The notes under the pieces: generated by a model
What the model was told of the DNA's origin: nothing
The model's input: the letters and a program-made list of their open reading frames with translations, nothing else
The model's database searches: none
Shown here: positions 8,809-20,233 of the stretch, in pieces
Position numbering within the stretch: the first letter of the stretch is position 1
Layout: each line of letters opens with the position of its first letter
Source: Marinobacterium_A aestuariivivens
Lineage (GTDB): Bacteria; Pseudomonadota; Gammaproteobacteria; Pseudomonadales; Balneatricaceae
Assembly (NCBI RefSeq): GCF_042661465.1
Contig: NZ_JBHSWE010000001.1
Coordinates: 1,550,001 to 1,614,000 of the forward strand
DNA length: 64,000 nt
Reading direction: 5' to 3'
Position numbers and translations under genes: made by a program

Positions 8809-8936
8809 GTAGGGTGGAATGAGCTCCGCAGGTGCGAATTCCACCGGTAGTATCAGACTACTGCGCAGTTTCTCACAACAAACCCTGGTCGAGCCTGACA
8901 CCTGCGGTGGAATTCGCTACGCTCATTCCACCCTAG
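8809..8936. repeat. GTAGGGTGGAAT-type inverted repeat, copy 1
   Basis: It opens gtagggtggaatgagc and closes gctcattccaccctag. Inner copies of gaattccacc and ggtggaattcgc suggest two half-elements facing each other. It fills the gap between tatD and prfC. Sister elements are at 19024-19120, 29366-29490 and 63084-63167. Confidence 0.8.
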
Positions 8937-8938
8937 AG

Positions 8939-10524
<1,586 letters not shown>

Positions 10525-10658
10525 CAATGGAAATCTTCTGTTGGTGCGCAAACCTGTCCGCAGCGCTGCAGGCCCCGCAAAAGGGGCAGCCGGCGGGCCT
10601 GTTCAACATGTTGGGCTGAATTGGCGCCTATTTTCCCTGATCCTGAGCTTATAAACAA

Positions 10659-11779
10659 TCAAGGAGCCGGCGATCGATCCACCTCCAGATCAAGCTCGCG
10701 CAGGCTTTCGTAGGTCAGTGCACCCACGGCCAGGCCCTCGTCGACCTGGAAAGCGGTCAGCGCTTCAATCGTGCGACTGCCGACCAGGCCATCGATACGC
10801 CCCGGATAATAGCCCCTGTCGAACAGACCCCGCTGAACCTGCGTGACGAAGTCCCGAGTCAGGTCGGCATCGCAAACCACCCTGCGGGACACGATCCGCG
10901 GCTTCCCCTCGTAGCGTGTCACCCTCATCGCTTCAGTGACGGCCGGGACCTCCTCCAGGCGAAAAGATTCGGCACTGGCAAGGTTCTGGACCTCGACTTC
11001 TTCGGTCTCGGGCAGCACCTCGACCCTGACCGCCCGAGCCGGCTCGGCGACAACCCAGCGTTCAATTTTCCGGGTCTGCGCCGGTTCAATCACCACTCTT
11101 GTCCTCTCGGGACTGACCAGCGTCTTGCGAGAGACCGTTCTGGTTTTCGCCGGCACCTCGCTGGCGCAAAACGCCATCACGCCGACGCCCCGGGAAAAGC
11201 GCGTCCCCGACGTTTCGCAGGGCTCGATGGAGCCGCGCGCCTCTTCGACGACCAGGGTCACCTCTTCTTCCTCGTAGACAGCCGGCTCGATCTCATAGCG
11301 AAGCACCTCCGGGCGCACCACGACCTCCTCGACCACGCGCCGGTATCTGGCCGGCACGATGCGATAGGTTTCACCCCCTCCCGGCTCACGATAGTCTTGA
11401 GGCCGGCCCGCAGCTCCGCCGGTGACACCCTGACCCGGTGACTGGAATCCCGGATCAGGACATCGATGTTCTCCTGTACGGGTCGCGGCCGGACCGGCGC
11501 ATAGACCCAGCATTGGCCGGGTTCAACACCGCCGACCGGATCAACGTCCTCCCCGGGACCGGAACTAACGGGCGGCGGCACCTTCGGCCCCTGAGTCGAA
11601 TCGGGTACTTCCCGCTGCCGGGCGCCTTCACCTGCTTTTAGCTCAGCTCCGTACATCGGGACCGGACCAGCCTCGTCCTGAATGGCGACCCTCAAGGCGC
11701 CATTATTCTCCTCGACCGGCAGATATCCGCAACTGGTGGTGGACACCGCCGCCACGACAGCCAAAATCCTTTTCATCAT
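10659..11779 (-). CDS. Lipoprotein with C-terminal peptidoglycan-binding domain (frame break)
   Basis: The N-terminus is a lipoprotein signal (two adjacent start ATGs, VSTTSCGYLPV). A region around CWVYAPVRPRP follows, then a long charged stretch rich in RxVxxEVVVRPEVLRYEIEP-like beta segments and paired Glu/Val. The end is a PG_binding_1 domain (TQVQRGLFDRGYYPGRIDG then TIEALTAFQ). The two frames join at the C run 11374-11378 if one base is added, giving about 373 residues. A role in anchoring to peptidoglycan is inferred from the domain. I do not recognise the middle region. Confidence 0.75.
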
Positions 11780-12274
11780 TGCAAATCAGTCCTTGCAGAT
11801 ATAGACAGCCTTTGAACGCGCCCCTGGACGACAACGGCTTTCCAGCCGCTCGCTGACCGATGCAAAACCTCGCTTGACAGCGGACAGACAGATTACTGCA
11901 GGCTGGCACAGGCCGCGGAGCAGCCTCACCGAGGTGTCTTCGATAAGTAACAAGCACACAAAACTTTCCGCAAGGATGCATCATTCATCAGCCTCCGTCC
12001 AGAGACCGAACAGGGTGAAGCAAAACCGGGCAGCCGCTAAACACGGAGCATGCCCGGCCGCGCATCGACAACCCGCGGCGCCTCGGCCTCGAGATCGACG
12101 ACGACCGTGCCCTGGCACATAGCCTGAGGATCGCCAATATCAACTCGGCCCTGTCGATCGCCCGGGGAACCGGGCTCCCACAACAGCCTTTGTCGCCTGA
12201 GGGAGCCCACTCCGTGGGCGAACTGACGGCTTCGGGATATACTGGGCGCCGTTCGGCACACCCGGGAGATCCGC
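11780..12274. other. Gap without an assignable gene
   Basis: A 495-bp stretch between the lipoprotein gene and regB. A short plus-strand open stretch at about 12061-12200 reads IDNPRRLGLEIDDDRALAHS and on to ANINSALSIARGTGLPQQ. That looks protein-like but has no start codon or recognised family, so it may be a gene remnant. The last 40 bases hold the regB ribosome site. Confidence 0.4.
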
Positions 12275-13528
12275 TTGTACGGCAATCGACAGCAGCTGCT
12301 GCAACTGACCTATATCCGCACCTTTGCGCTATTCGGCCTCAGCGGCCTGCTGCTGTTCGCCGTCTACGGCCTGCGGACCGAAGTCGACAGCTGGCTGGCC
12401 AGTGCCACGCTGCTGGCGATGGCGCTGATCAACTTCGTCACCTATCGGCGGCTCAGCGCGCGCTGGCCGGTGACGGATCCGGAGCTGTTCATCCAGCTCA
12501 GCGCCGACGCGGTCCTCTACGGCGCCCTCTTCTACCAGACCGGCGGCGCCACCAACCCCTTTGTCTTCATGCTGCTGATCCCGCTGATCATCGCGGCAAC
12601 GACGCTGCCCTGGCGCTACACCTGGCTCACCGCGGCACTGGTCGTCGCGATCTACGGTTCACTGCTGCTGCACCATATCCCGCTCTGGAATCCCCGGGAT
12701 ATCCACCAGCATCAACTGCCGGGGCTGTTCAATCTCCATGTCACCGCCATGTGGCTCAGCTTCCTGCTGACAGTGCTGATGATTGGCTGGTTCGTCGCCC
12801 GCATGCACGAGACGCTGCTGGCGCAGCAACGGCGGCTCGAACGCTCGCGACAGAAGCGGATCGAGGACCAGCAGCTGCTGGCGCTGGCCAACAGCGCCGC
12901 CGGCACCGCCCACGAACTCGGCACGCCGCTCGGCACCATGCAGGTGCTGCTGCGGGAAATGGAGCTCGAACATGGCGATGACGATCAGTTGCTGGACGAT
13001 ATCCGGCTTTTGCAGCAGCAGGTCGGCGTCTGCTCCCAGCGGCTGCGGGCCCTCGCGCACTCGGTGCGGGACGATCAGCTCCATGCCCGGATACAGCCCG
13101 CCGGAGAGCTGCTCGACGAGGTCATCGAACAGTGGCAGCTGATGCGCCCCGAGGTCACCTTCAGCCGCTCCCAGGCGCAAGGTCCCGCGCCCGGACTGCG
13201 CAGCCAGACCTCGCTGCGCCAGGCGCTGCTCAATCTGCTCAACAATGCCGCCGACGCCTGCCCGACGGATATCGAGATCAGGCTGGACTGGGACGCCGGC
13301 AATTGCTGGCTGCGCATCCGGGACCGGGGACCGGGGTTGCCGCTCGAGCGCAGCGAAGAGCTCGGCAAGCCGTTCGTCACCACCAAGGGACGGGGGCTCG
13401 GCATCGGGCTTTTCCTGACCACCAGCACCCTGGCGAGCCTCGATGGCGAGGTAAGACTCTACAACCATCCCGAGGGCGGCACCCTGACCGAAGTGCGCCT
13501 GCCGAGGAGCAAGCAATCCGATGACTGA
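12275..13528 (+). CDS. regB: Redox sensor histidine kinase, RegB/PrrB type
   Basis: Membrane histidine kinase of the RegB/PrrB/RoxS family, which senses the ubiquinone pool and redox state. Six hydrophobic helices occupy residues about 15-180, with the quinone-site motif GGATNPFVF. The H-box AAGTAHELGTPLGT follows, then a cysteine in QQVGVCSQRLRAL at the place of the redox-active Cys of RegB, then N, G1 and G2 boxes (LLNNAADAC, IRDRGPGLP, TKGRGLGIGLFL). The start is TTG with ggag nine bases upstream. It overlaps regA by 8 bases. Confidence 0.9.
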   Translation: MYGNRQQLLQLTYIRTFALFGLSGLLLFAVYGLRTEVDSWLASATLLAMALINFVTYRRLSARWPVTDPELFIQLSADAVLYGALFYQTGGATNPFVFMLLIPLIIAATTLPWRYTWLTAALVVAIYGSLLLHHIPLWNPRDIHQHQLPGLFNLHVTAMWLSFLLTVLMIGWFVARMHETLLAQQRRLERSRQKRIEDQQLLALANSAAGTAHELGTPLGTMQVLLREMELEHGDDDQLLDDIRLLQQQVGVCSQRLRALAHSVRDDQLHARIQPAGELLDEVIEQWQLMRPEVTFSRSQAQGPAPGLRSQTSLRQALLNLLNNAADACPTDIEIRLDWDAGNCWLRIRDRGPGLPLERSEELGKPFVTTKGRGLGIGLFLTTSTLASLDGEVRLYNHPEGGTLTEVRLPRSKQSDD

Positions 13529-14063
13529 TACCGATCAGCCCCGCTTCCTGGTCGTCGACGACGACCCGACCTTTACAAGGGTACTGTCACGCGCCCTGAC
13601 CAGGCGTGGCTACAGCGTCACCGTGGCCCGCAGCGCAGAGGAAGCCGGACGCCTGCTGGAGCAGTGGGTGCCGGACCTGGTCAGCGTGGATCTGAAGATG
13701 GAGGGCGCCTCCGGACTCAGGCTGATCCCGGTCTTGCGCGCAGCCAGCGCCGATATGCGCATCCTGGTGCTGACCGGCTATGCCAGCATCGTCACCGCGG
13801 TCGAGGCGATCAAACTCGGCGCCACGAACTATCTGCCCAAGCCGGCCGATGCCGACCAGATACTGGCCGCCCTGGCACAGAACGAGGGCGATGCCGACAC
13901 CGAGGTCGAAGCCCAGCCGATGTCGGTCGACCGTCTCGAATGGGAGCATATCCAGAAGGTGCTGACCGAGCACGACGGCAATATCTCGGCCACCGCCCGG
14001 GCCCTTGGCATGCACCGGCGCACCCTGCAGCGCAAGCTGCTGAAAAGGCCGGTGAAGCGGTGA
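13521..14063 (+). CDS. regA: Response regulator, RegA/PrrA type
   Basis: A 180-residue response regulator. The receiver domain has an acidic pocket (LVVDDDPTFTR), phospho-acceptor Asp in LVSVDLKME, the LTGYAS threonine and NYLPKPAD lysine. A short linker leads to a Fis-type helix-turn-helix (GNISATARALGMHRRTLQRK). The length and HTH are those of RegA, which controls respiration, nitrogen and carbon fixation genes in proteobacteria. It is translationally coupled to regB. Its TGA stop lies inside a 7-mer repeat. Confidence 0.93.
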   Translation: MTDTDQPRFLVVDDDPTFTRVLSRALTRRGYSVTVARSAEEAGRLLEQWVPDLVSVDLKMEGASGLRLIPVLRAASADMRILVLTGYASIVTAVEAIKLGATNYLPKPADADQILAALAQNEGDADTEVEAQPMSVDRLEWEHIQKVLTEHDGNISATARALGMHRRTLQRKLLKRPVKR

Positions 14064-14079
14064 CGCGTAACGCGTAACG
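14061..14079. repeat. 7-base tandem repeat at the regA stop
   Basis: gtgacgc followed by two exact acgcgta units, beginning with the regA TGA. It is the same word family as at 1660-1694 and 28850-28870. It fills the whole space between the converging regA and CbiM-like genes. Confidence 0.7.
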
Positions 14080-14081
14080 GA

Positions 14082-14750
14082 CTATTGTTCATCGATATAG
14101 GCGCGGGCATTGAAGGTGCGGATCCAGTCCGGATAGAACACCATCATGCCGGTCATCAGGATGCCGTTGAGCAACCCCTCGGGGAACATGATCAGCGGCA
14201 GCAGCATCACGTACTCGCGGTGTATGCGCTCCCAGGGATAGACGCCGTCGGCCCAGAGCAGCAGCCCCATCGACAGCCCCGAGACCGCCGCGGCGAAGCC
14301 GGCACCGACGAAGGCGCAGAGAAACAGGTAGACGAAGAAGTTCCGCGGCAGCTTCGCTTCCACCAGCCGCAGGACCAGATAGCTGGTCCAGGCCGGCAGC
14401 ACGATCGAACAGAGGCCATTGACCGCAAACCCCTCCCAGCTCTCCTGACCGACCAGCGTCATTCCCAGCAACGCCAGCGTCGCCGAGATGACGGCCAGAT
14501 CCCAGCCGAACATCAGTGTCAGCGTGGTCATGCCGAGAAAATGGATACCCAGGCCCGGTGATATTCCGGCCCTCAGGGTCCAGAGCAGCATCAGCGCCAC
14601 GGTACTGCCAAACAGCAGGTGCTGCAGCTGTCGGTTGCCGAGCAGCACCTTCCAGGGCAGGCGCCAGAGCGCGAGCAACAGCGGCAGCGCGAAAAGAGGC
14701 AGAGCGCTCCAAAGCAGAAGCGGGCTCAGCAGGCCTTGCGAGATACTCAT
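14082..14750 (-). CDS. CbiM-like multi-spanning membrane protein (COG3235 type)
   Basis: A 222-residue membrane protein with about seven hydrophobic segments. GIHFLGMTTLTLMFGWDLA resembles the conserved core of the CbiM/energy-coupling-factor S-component family, in which N-terminal residues bind Ni or Co. The N-terminal His-rich metal site of true CbiM is not seen. Transport of a metal or other small solute is inferred only. Its start overlaps the rimI stop (ATGA), so it is the last gene of the holD-like/rimI unit. Confidence 0.65.
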   Translation of the reverse strand: MSISQGLLSPLLLWSALPLFALPLLLALWRLPWKVLLGNRQLQHLLFGSTVALMLLWTLRAGISPGLGIHFLGMTTLTLMFGWDLAVISATLALLGMTLVGQESWEGFAVNGLCSIVLPAWTSYLVLRLVEAKLPRNFFVYLFLCAFVGAGFAAAVSGLSMGLLLWADGVYPWERIHREYVMLLPLIMFPEGLLNGILMTGMMVFYPDWIRTFNARAYIDEQ

Positions 14751-15217
14751 CGGGGACTTCCCGGCACCTGCGGTTGCGGCAACTGACAGCTCATCAGCAA
14801 GGCATCTTCGTGACCGCCCGCCAGCGGATAATAATTGGGCCGGCGGCCGTCCTCGCCGAACCCCAGCGTCCGGTACAGGGCGATGGCGGCCGCATTCGAA
14901 GCGCGCACTTCCAGCATCAGGCGTGATACGTCCTGCCGGGACAGCTCGATCATCCCCTGCTGCAACAGCTTTCGCGCCAGCCCCTGTCGGCGCCTTGACG
15001 GCAAAACCGCGACCTGAAGCAGTTCCGCCTCGTCGAACAGGCAGCTGAACAGCGCAAAACCGATCAGCGCATCCCCCTCGAACAGCCCGAGGCCGAAGCT
15101 GCCCGCCCCTTCAATCCGCTGGCGCAGCAGTGACTCGCTCCAGGGCGGTTCGATGCAGACCTGCAGCCGGCAAAGCGCCGCCAGGTCATCCGGCACCAGC
15201 CGGCGCCCGTCAGCCAT
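14747..15217 (-). CDS. rimI: Ribosomal protein N-acetyltransferase RimI
   Basis: A 156-residue GNAT acetyltransferase. Acetyl-CoA site RRRQGLARKLL, then MLEVRASNAAAIALYRTLGF and a C-terminal NYYPLAGGHEDALLM, as in RimI, which acetylates the N-terminus of ribosomal protein S18. It overlaps both neighbours: 8 bases with the HolD-like gene and ATGA with the CbiM-like gene. The holD-rimI order of Escherichia coli supports the name. Confidence 0.9.
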   Translation of the reverse strand: MADGRRLVPDDLAALCRLQVCIEPPWSESLLRQRIEGAGSFGLGLFEGDALIGFALFSCLFDEAELLQVAVLPSRRRQGLARKLLQQGMIELSRQDVSRLMLEVRASNAAAIALYRTLGFGEDGRRPNYYPLAGGHEDALLMSCQLPQPQVPGSPR

Positions 15218-16093
15218 CGGCCAGCTGACGGATCAGCGGCTGCAGATCGCGCCAGACCTCCCGCTTGCAGCCGGGAACCTGGAGCATCTCGCTGAGACTC
15301 GCCGTCGCCAGGGCCGGCAGTTGACTGCGCGGCCGGAACAGCACGCCGCGCATCCCCTCGCCGGTCTCGCGCGAACGCAGAACCAGTTGCGCCGCCGCTT
15401 CGCCGAGCAGCAGAACGAAACGGGCCGGGGATGGCTCGAGCAGGTGGTCGAGCTTGCGCTGGACCGCGGCTTCCGCCTGCTCACGCCCCTGATCCAGAGA
15501 GCGGCTGGTAAAGGCGGGCCAGGGCAGTATCTGGACCCCTGGGGCCTCGTCTGACGCCTGCCCCAGCGCCCGCACCAGGGCCATCGCCAGACGCTGGTGA
15601 GCCGCCGTCAGCCCGCCACGGGACTGGGGCGGCAGCGAATCGATCAACAGCGCGTCGCCCAGGCGCAGGAAAGCGAGCTTGAACTCGGGTATCGGCTGCG
15701 GTTCGATCGGCGCCAGCGGCACGGCGGGCGAGGCTTCGACAACCGCAACCGCTTCGACAGGCCGGGCCGGGGCCACGGGCCCGGCTTCCGGGGCCGGCGA
15801 CGCCTGACTGCGGGGCTCGGACTCGGCACCAAGGCTGTCGAGCAACGCGGCACGGCCCGCGCCTGCCGGTTGAGAGGCCTTGCGCGGCGCCGGCGGTACC
15901 ATGGAGGGGGCCGCTTCACCGGCGTCGGGGGCATCATCGACAAAATCGCCGTCGTCGAACGGGTCCGCCCCTGGCGGAAGCGCCAGACCCAGTCGGGCGA
16001 CGGCCGGGCACCCGGCAGCGGCGCACGGGGCAGCCAGCTGGGAATGCCCAGGGCTTCGAGATACCGGTGCCGCCGCTGCTCGCTCTGCATCAT
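15210..16093 (-). CDS. HolD-like protein (DNA polymerase III psi), frame break
   Basis: The N-terminus RYLEALGIPSWLPRAPLPG resembles the start of psi, the SSB-linking clamp-loader subunit. The C-terminus (RFVLLLGEAAAQLVLRSRET, then LQVPGCKREVWRDLQPLIRQ) resembles its end, and the gene sits directly before rimI as holD does in E. coli. It is much longer than E. coli HolD (about 294 versus 137 residues) because of a Pro/Ala-rich linker at about 50-150. The frames join at the C run 15968-15971 if one base is added. The C-terminal half could also be described as uracil-DNA-glycosylase-like. Moderate certainty. Confidence 0.6.
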
Positions 16094-16101
16094 CTGTCCG
16101 T

Positions 16102-17642
16102 TCAGACCTGCGGGTGCGCTTTCTGGATATTGGCATCCAGCATGTTCAGCGCGTGGACGTAAGCCTTGGCCGAGGCGATGATGATGTCGGTATCGGCGCC
16201 GAGGCCGTTGACGATGCGCCCGCCCAGTTCCAGCCGTACCGTGACCTCACCCTGGGAGTCGGTGCCGCTGGTGATGGCGTTGACCGAATAGAGTTCGAGA
16301 CTGGCGCCGGACTGCACCATCGCCTCGATCGCCTTGAAGGTCGCATCGACCGGGCCGGAGCCTTCGGACACCGCGGTCTTTTCATGGCCGCCGATCATCA
16401 GCGTCACCGAGGCTTCGGGCACCTCGCCGGTCTGGGAGGTGACCTTGAGACTGCTGAGCTGATACTTCTCGTTGCCGGCGATGGCCCGGGCGTCGGAGAC
16501 CAGCGCCATCAGGTCTTCATCGAAGATCTCGTGCTTCTTGTCCGCCAGCTCCTTGAAACGCGCGAAGGCGGTATTCAGCTCGGTATCGGACGCGAAGCTG
16601 GTGCCCAGCTCCTCGAGCCGGGTCCGGAACGCATTGCGGCCGGAGTGCTTGCCCAGGACCATGCGGTTGGTGTGCCAGCCGACATCTTCGGCGGTCATGA
16701 TCTCGTAGGTCTCGCGGTGCTTCAGCACACCGTCCTGGTGGATGCCGGACTCGTGGGCGAAGGCGTTGGCGCCGACGATCGCCTTGTTCGGCTGCACCGG
16801 GAAGCCGGTCACGCTGGAGACCAGCTTCGAAGCCGGGACGATCTGGGTGGTATCGATGCCGGTAACAACACCCAGCGTATCGTGGCGGGTGCGGATCGCC
16901 ATCACGATCTCTTCGAGGGACGCGTTGCCGGCCCGCTCGCCCAGACCGTTGATGGTACATTCGACCTGGCGCGCGCCGGCCGAAACCGCGGCCAGGAGTT
17001 GGCCACCGCGAGGCCGAGGTCGTTGTGACAGTGCACCGAGAAGATCGCCTTGTCGGCATTGGGGATGGTTTCACGCAGCCGGCGGATGGTGGCGGCGAAC
17101 TCTTCCGGTACGGCATAGCCGACCGTATCGGGAATATTGATGGTGCGGGCGCCGGCATCGATCACCTTCTCGATAATGCGGCACATGAAGTCGAACTCGG
17201 AGCGGCTGGCGTCCTCGAGCGAGAACTCGACGTCGTCGATCAGGCCGCGGGCACGGGTGACCGCCCGTACCGCCTGCTCGACCACCCGGTCCGGCTCCAT
17301 CTGCAGCTTGTACTTCATGTGGATCGGCGAGGTGGCGATGAAAGTATGGATGCGGCCGCTGTTGGCATTGCGCAGCGCCTCGCCGGCACGGTCGATATCG
17401 GCATCCAGCGCACGGGACAGCGAGCAGACGGTGCTGTCCTGGATGGTGTCGGCGATCGTCTTGACCGCTTCGAAGTCACCGGGGCTGGCGATCGCGAAAC
17501 CGGCCTCGATGACGTCGACGCGCATCTTCTCCAGCTGTCGGGCGATACGCAGTTTTTCGTCCCGCGTCATCGAGGCGCCGGGGCTCTGTTCGCCGTCGCG
17601 CAGGGTGGTATCGAAGATAATGACTCTGTTGTTATCGCTCAT
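16102..17642 (-). CDS. leuA: 2-isopropylmalate synthase (frame break)
   Basis: LeuA condenses acetyl-CoA with 2-oxoisovalerate, the first step of leucine synthesis. Catalytic motifs IFDTTLRDGEQSPGASM and FSVHCHNDLGLAVANS are in the first frame. The rest of the barrel (FAHESGIHQDGVLKHRETYE) and the regulatory LeuA dimer domain (about residues 390-510) are in the second. They join at 16995-16996, where one more base gives NSLAAVSAGARQVECTINGL and a 513-residue protein of normal length. The start at 17642 follows ggag. The gap 17643-17872 to the divergent lyase gene should hold both promoters. Confidence 0.93.
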
Positions 17643-17872
17643 CGGAAATGCTCCAAAAAGGTTCGCCCGGCTGCCGCGGCCGCAGGCTCCGGATCGCCTG
17701 GATAAAAGAATACAGCCAAACAGGCAGGATGAGGAGAACGTCGGACAGCGCTGCTGGGGCGGCGCTGCGCGCACCCCGGTTCGTGGCCGGTAACTTAAAC
17801 CCCGTATTGACCATTTGCAACCCGGAACCTTTACAATGCTCAGCTAACAGACGACAGGCATACAGGTGCAGC

Positions 17873-19027
17873 ATGGCTCCAGAGAATTTCGACCGTATTA
17901 TCGACCGGCGTGATACCGCCAGCGAGAAGTGGGAAAAATACCGGAATACCGAAATCCTGCCGATGTGGGTCGCCGACACCGACTTCATGTCGCCGCCGGC
18001 GGTCATCGAGGCGCTGCAGCAGCGCATCACCCATGGTGTGTTCGGTTACACCAACACGCCCGCCGAACTCGTATCGCTGGTAATCGACAGAATGCAGCGC
18101 CTGTACAGCTGGCGCATCGAATCCGACTGGCTGGTCTGGCTGCCGGGGCTGGTCTGCGGCCTGAACCTGAGTTGTCGCAGCGTCGGCGCCGACGGCGATA
18201 CGGTGCTGGTGCCGAAACCGGTCTACCCGCCCTTCATGTCGGCGCCGCGACTCAGTTCGCGCCAGCTGGTCACGATACCGATGCAGCAGCAGGATGGCCG
18301 CTGGATCCTGGACTTCGATGCGCTGGAGGCCGCCATCACCGCCGACAGCAAACTGCTGCTGTTCTGCAATCCGCACAATCCCGGCGGCACCTGCTACCGG
18401 CGCGAGGAACTCGACCGTCTCGCCGCCATTGCCGAGCGGCACAACCTGGTGGTCTGTTCCGACGAAATCCACTGCGACCTGATTCTGGAGCCGGAGCTCG
18501 GACATCTGCCCCTGGCCTCGCTGAATCCGCAGATCGAGGCCCACACCATCACCCTGATGGCGCCGAGCAAAACCTACAACATCGCAGGCCTCGGCTGCTC
18601 CTTCGCCATCATTCCCGATCCCGAGTTGCGACGTGCCTTTACCCGGGCCCGCAAGGGCATCGTGCCGGACGTCAACCTGCTGGGCTATACGGCGGCGCTG
18701 GCGGCCTACCGCGACGGCGACGACTGGAACCGCCGCCAGATCGACTACCTTCGCGCCAACCGCGATTACCTGGTCAGGGAGCTCAACGGCATACCGGGGC
18801 TCTCAATGGAGCCGGTCGAGGCGACCTACCTGGCCTGGATAGACGTATCGGCGGCCAAGCTGGAAAACCCGGCGCATTTCTTCGAACAGGCGGGCGTCGG
18901 CCTGTCGCCGGGGCGGGACTTCGGCGACGACCGCTTCATGCGCCTCAATTTCGGCTGTCCCCGCGGCCTGCTCGAGGAAGCGGTGCGGCGCATCCGCAGC
19001 GCCATGCTCAACCATCTTCCGGCGTAG
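17873..19027 (+). CDS. PatB/MalY-family PLP-dependent cystathionine beta-lyase
   Basis: A 384-residue fold-type-I PLP enzyme. N-terminal ILPMWVADTDFMSPPAVIEA is diagnostic of the MalY/PatB C-S lyase group. The PLP lysine is in LMAPSKTYNIAGLGCSF and the aspartate region in NLVVCSDEIHCDLIL. These enzymes cleave cystathionine or cysteine conjugates to a thiol, pyruvate and ammonia. ATG 17873 follows a weak site (caggtg). The TAG stop is the first part of a GTAGGGTGGAAT repeat. Confidence 0.9.
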   Translation: MAPENFDRIIDRRDTASEKWEKYRNTEILPMWVADTDFMSPPAVIEALQQRITHGVFGYTNTPAELVSLVIDRMQRLYSWRIESDWLVWLPGLVCGLNLSCRSVGADGDTVLVPKPVYPPFMSAPRLSSRQLVTIPMQQQDGRWILDFDALEAAITADSKLLLFCNPHNPGGTCYRREELDRLAAIAERHNLVVCSDEIHCDLILEPELGHLPLASLNPQIEAHTITLMAPSKTYNIAGLGCSFAIIPDPELRRAFTRARKGIVPDVNLLGYTAALAAYRDGDDWNRRQIDYLRANRDYLVRELNGIPGLSMEPVEATYLAWIDVSAAKLENPAHFFEQAGVGLSPGRDFGDDRFMRLNFGCPRGLLEEAVRRIRSAMLNHLPA

Positions 19028-19120
19028 GGTGGAATGCGCCTGCGAATTCCACCGGGTGGCGCTCCACCGGCGTATCGGCCAACGAAATGGTGGAATTCGC
19101 TTCGCTCATTGCCACCCTAC
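19024..19120. repeat. GTAGGGTGGAAT-type inverted repeat, copy 2
   Basis: It opens gtagggtggaatgcgcc and closes attgccaccctac, with inner gaattccacc and ggtggaattcgc. It contains the stop of the lyase gene and ends 11 bases before the epmA stop. Confidence 0.8.
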
Positions 19121-19130
19121 ATCTCTCCGC

Positions 19131-20099
19131 TCACGCGAGATCGAACGGGAAGGCGATCACATCGCGGATCGAGCGCGTACCGAGGGCCAGCATCACCAGC
19201 CGGTCGACGCCGAGGGCCACCCCGGCGCAATCCGGCAGCCCCGCTTCCAGCGCGCCGACCAGACGTTTTTCCAGCGGACGCTGCGGCAGACCGAGGCCAC
19301 CGCGACTGCGCTGATCGGCCTGGAGCCGCCGGGCCTGTTCGCAGGCATCGGTCAGCTCGTGATAACCGTTTGCCACCTCCATGCCGTCGATAAAGAGCTC
19401 GAAGCGCGCCGCCACCGGTACGCCCGCGGCATCCTCGCGCACCCGGGCCAGCGCCGACTGGGAGGCGGGAAAGTCATGGACGAAAACACCGCCCTGCAGG
19501 CGCGGCTCGACAACATGCGACATCAGCAGGTTGAGCCAGGTATCGCGCGAGTCGTCATCGAAATCGGCATCGACATGTTCGCGACAGAGCCTCTGCAGCT
19601 CGCCCAGAGTGGCGTGATGCGGGTCGATACCCAGTTCCCGCTCGAACAGCGCCCGGTAGCTGAGCCGCTGGGGTGCGAAATCCGGCAGCACGGCCGCGAC
19701 CAGGTCGGCCACCTCGTCCATCAGGTCAGCGTCGTCGAAGCCGGGTCGATACCACTCCAGCATCGAGAATTCCGGGTTGTGACGGCTGCCGACTTCGCCG
19801 TTGCGGAATACCTTGCCGAGCTGATAGATGGCGCCGCTACCGGCCGCCAGCAGGCGCTTCATCGCATATTCCGGCGAGGTCTGGAGATACAGACTTTGCG
19901 CCGGAGCGTCCGGTACAGGCCGGAACGCCGCCTCGATGCTGTCGATAAAGGGATCGCTGACCGCGCAGTGGGACAGCAGCTGGGTATCGACTTCCATCAC
20001 CCCGCGCTCGGCGAAGAAGCGCCTGATCGTGCCGAGAATATCAGCGCGTCGGCGCAGGTTTTCGATCGCCGCGCTCGGGCGCCAGTCTTCTGATGTCAT
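19131..20099 (-). CDS. epmA: EF-P lysine ligase EpmA (PoxA/GenX)
   Basis: EpmA attaches (R)-beta-lysine to the conserved lysine of EF-P. The 322-residue protein is a stand-alone class II LysRS-like catalytic core. It has LQTSPEYAMKRLLAAGSGAI with YQLGKVFRNGEVGSRHNPEF (motif 2), FELFIDGMEVANGYHELTD and the final LGVDRLVMLALGTRSIRDV (motif 3). It has no anticodon domain, as expected for the family. efp lies just upstream on the same strand and epmB is divergent, so all three EF-P modification genes are together. Confidence 0.96.
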   Translation of the reverse strand: MTSEDWRPSAAIENLRRRADILGTIRRFFAERGVMEVDTQLLSHCAVSDPFIDSIEAAFRPVPDAPAQSLYLQTSPEYAMKRLLAAGSGAIYQLGKVFRNGEVGSRHNPEFSMLEWYRPGFDDADLMDEVADLVAAVLPDFAPQRLSYRALFERELGIDPHHATLGELQRLCREHVDADFDDDSRDTWLNLLMSHVVEPRLQGGVFVHDFPASQSALARVREDAAGVPVAARFELFIDGMEVANGYHELTDACEQARRLQADQRSRGGLGLPQRPLEKRLVGALEAGLPDCAGVALGVDRLVMLALGTRSIRDVIAFPFDLA

Positions 20100-20186
20100 T
20101 CAGGTTTCCACAGGTTTCTTTGCCGATCGTGAGGAAAACTGCCGTAGCCCGCCTGATACCAACCAAAGACGACAGGATTCCATAAA

Positions 20187-20216
20187 CGGCAACGGCAGCC
20201 GAAGCTGCCGTTGCCG
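20187..20216 (-). terminator. Rho-independent terminator of efp
   Basis: A 13-bp perfect stem (cggcaacggcagc with its complement) around cgaa, followed on the minus strand by tttatgg, 18 bases after the efp stop. The rest of the gap to epmA (20100-20186) shows no gene. Confidence 0.85.
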
Positions 20217-20233
20217 GGTCGACCGTGACCGGA

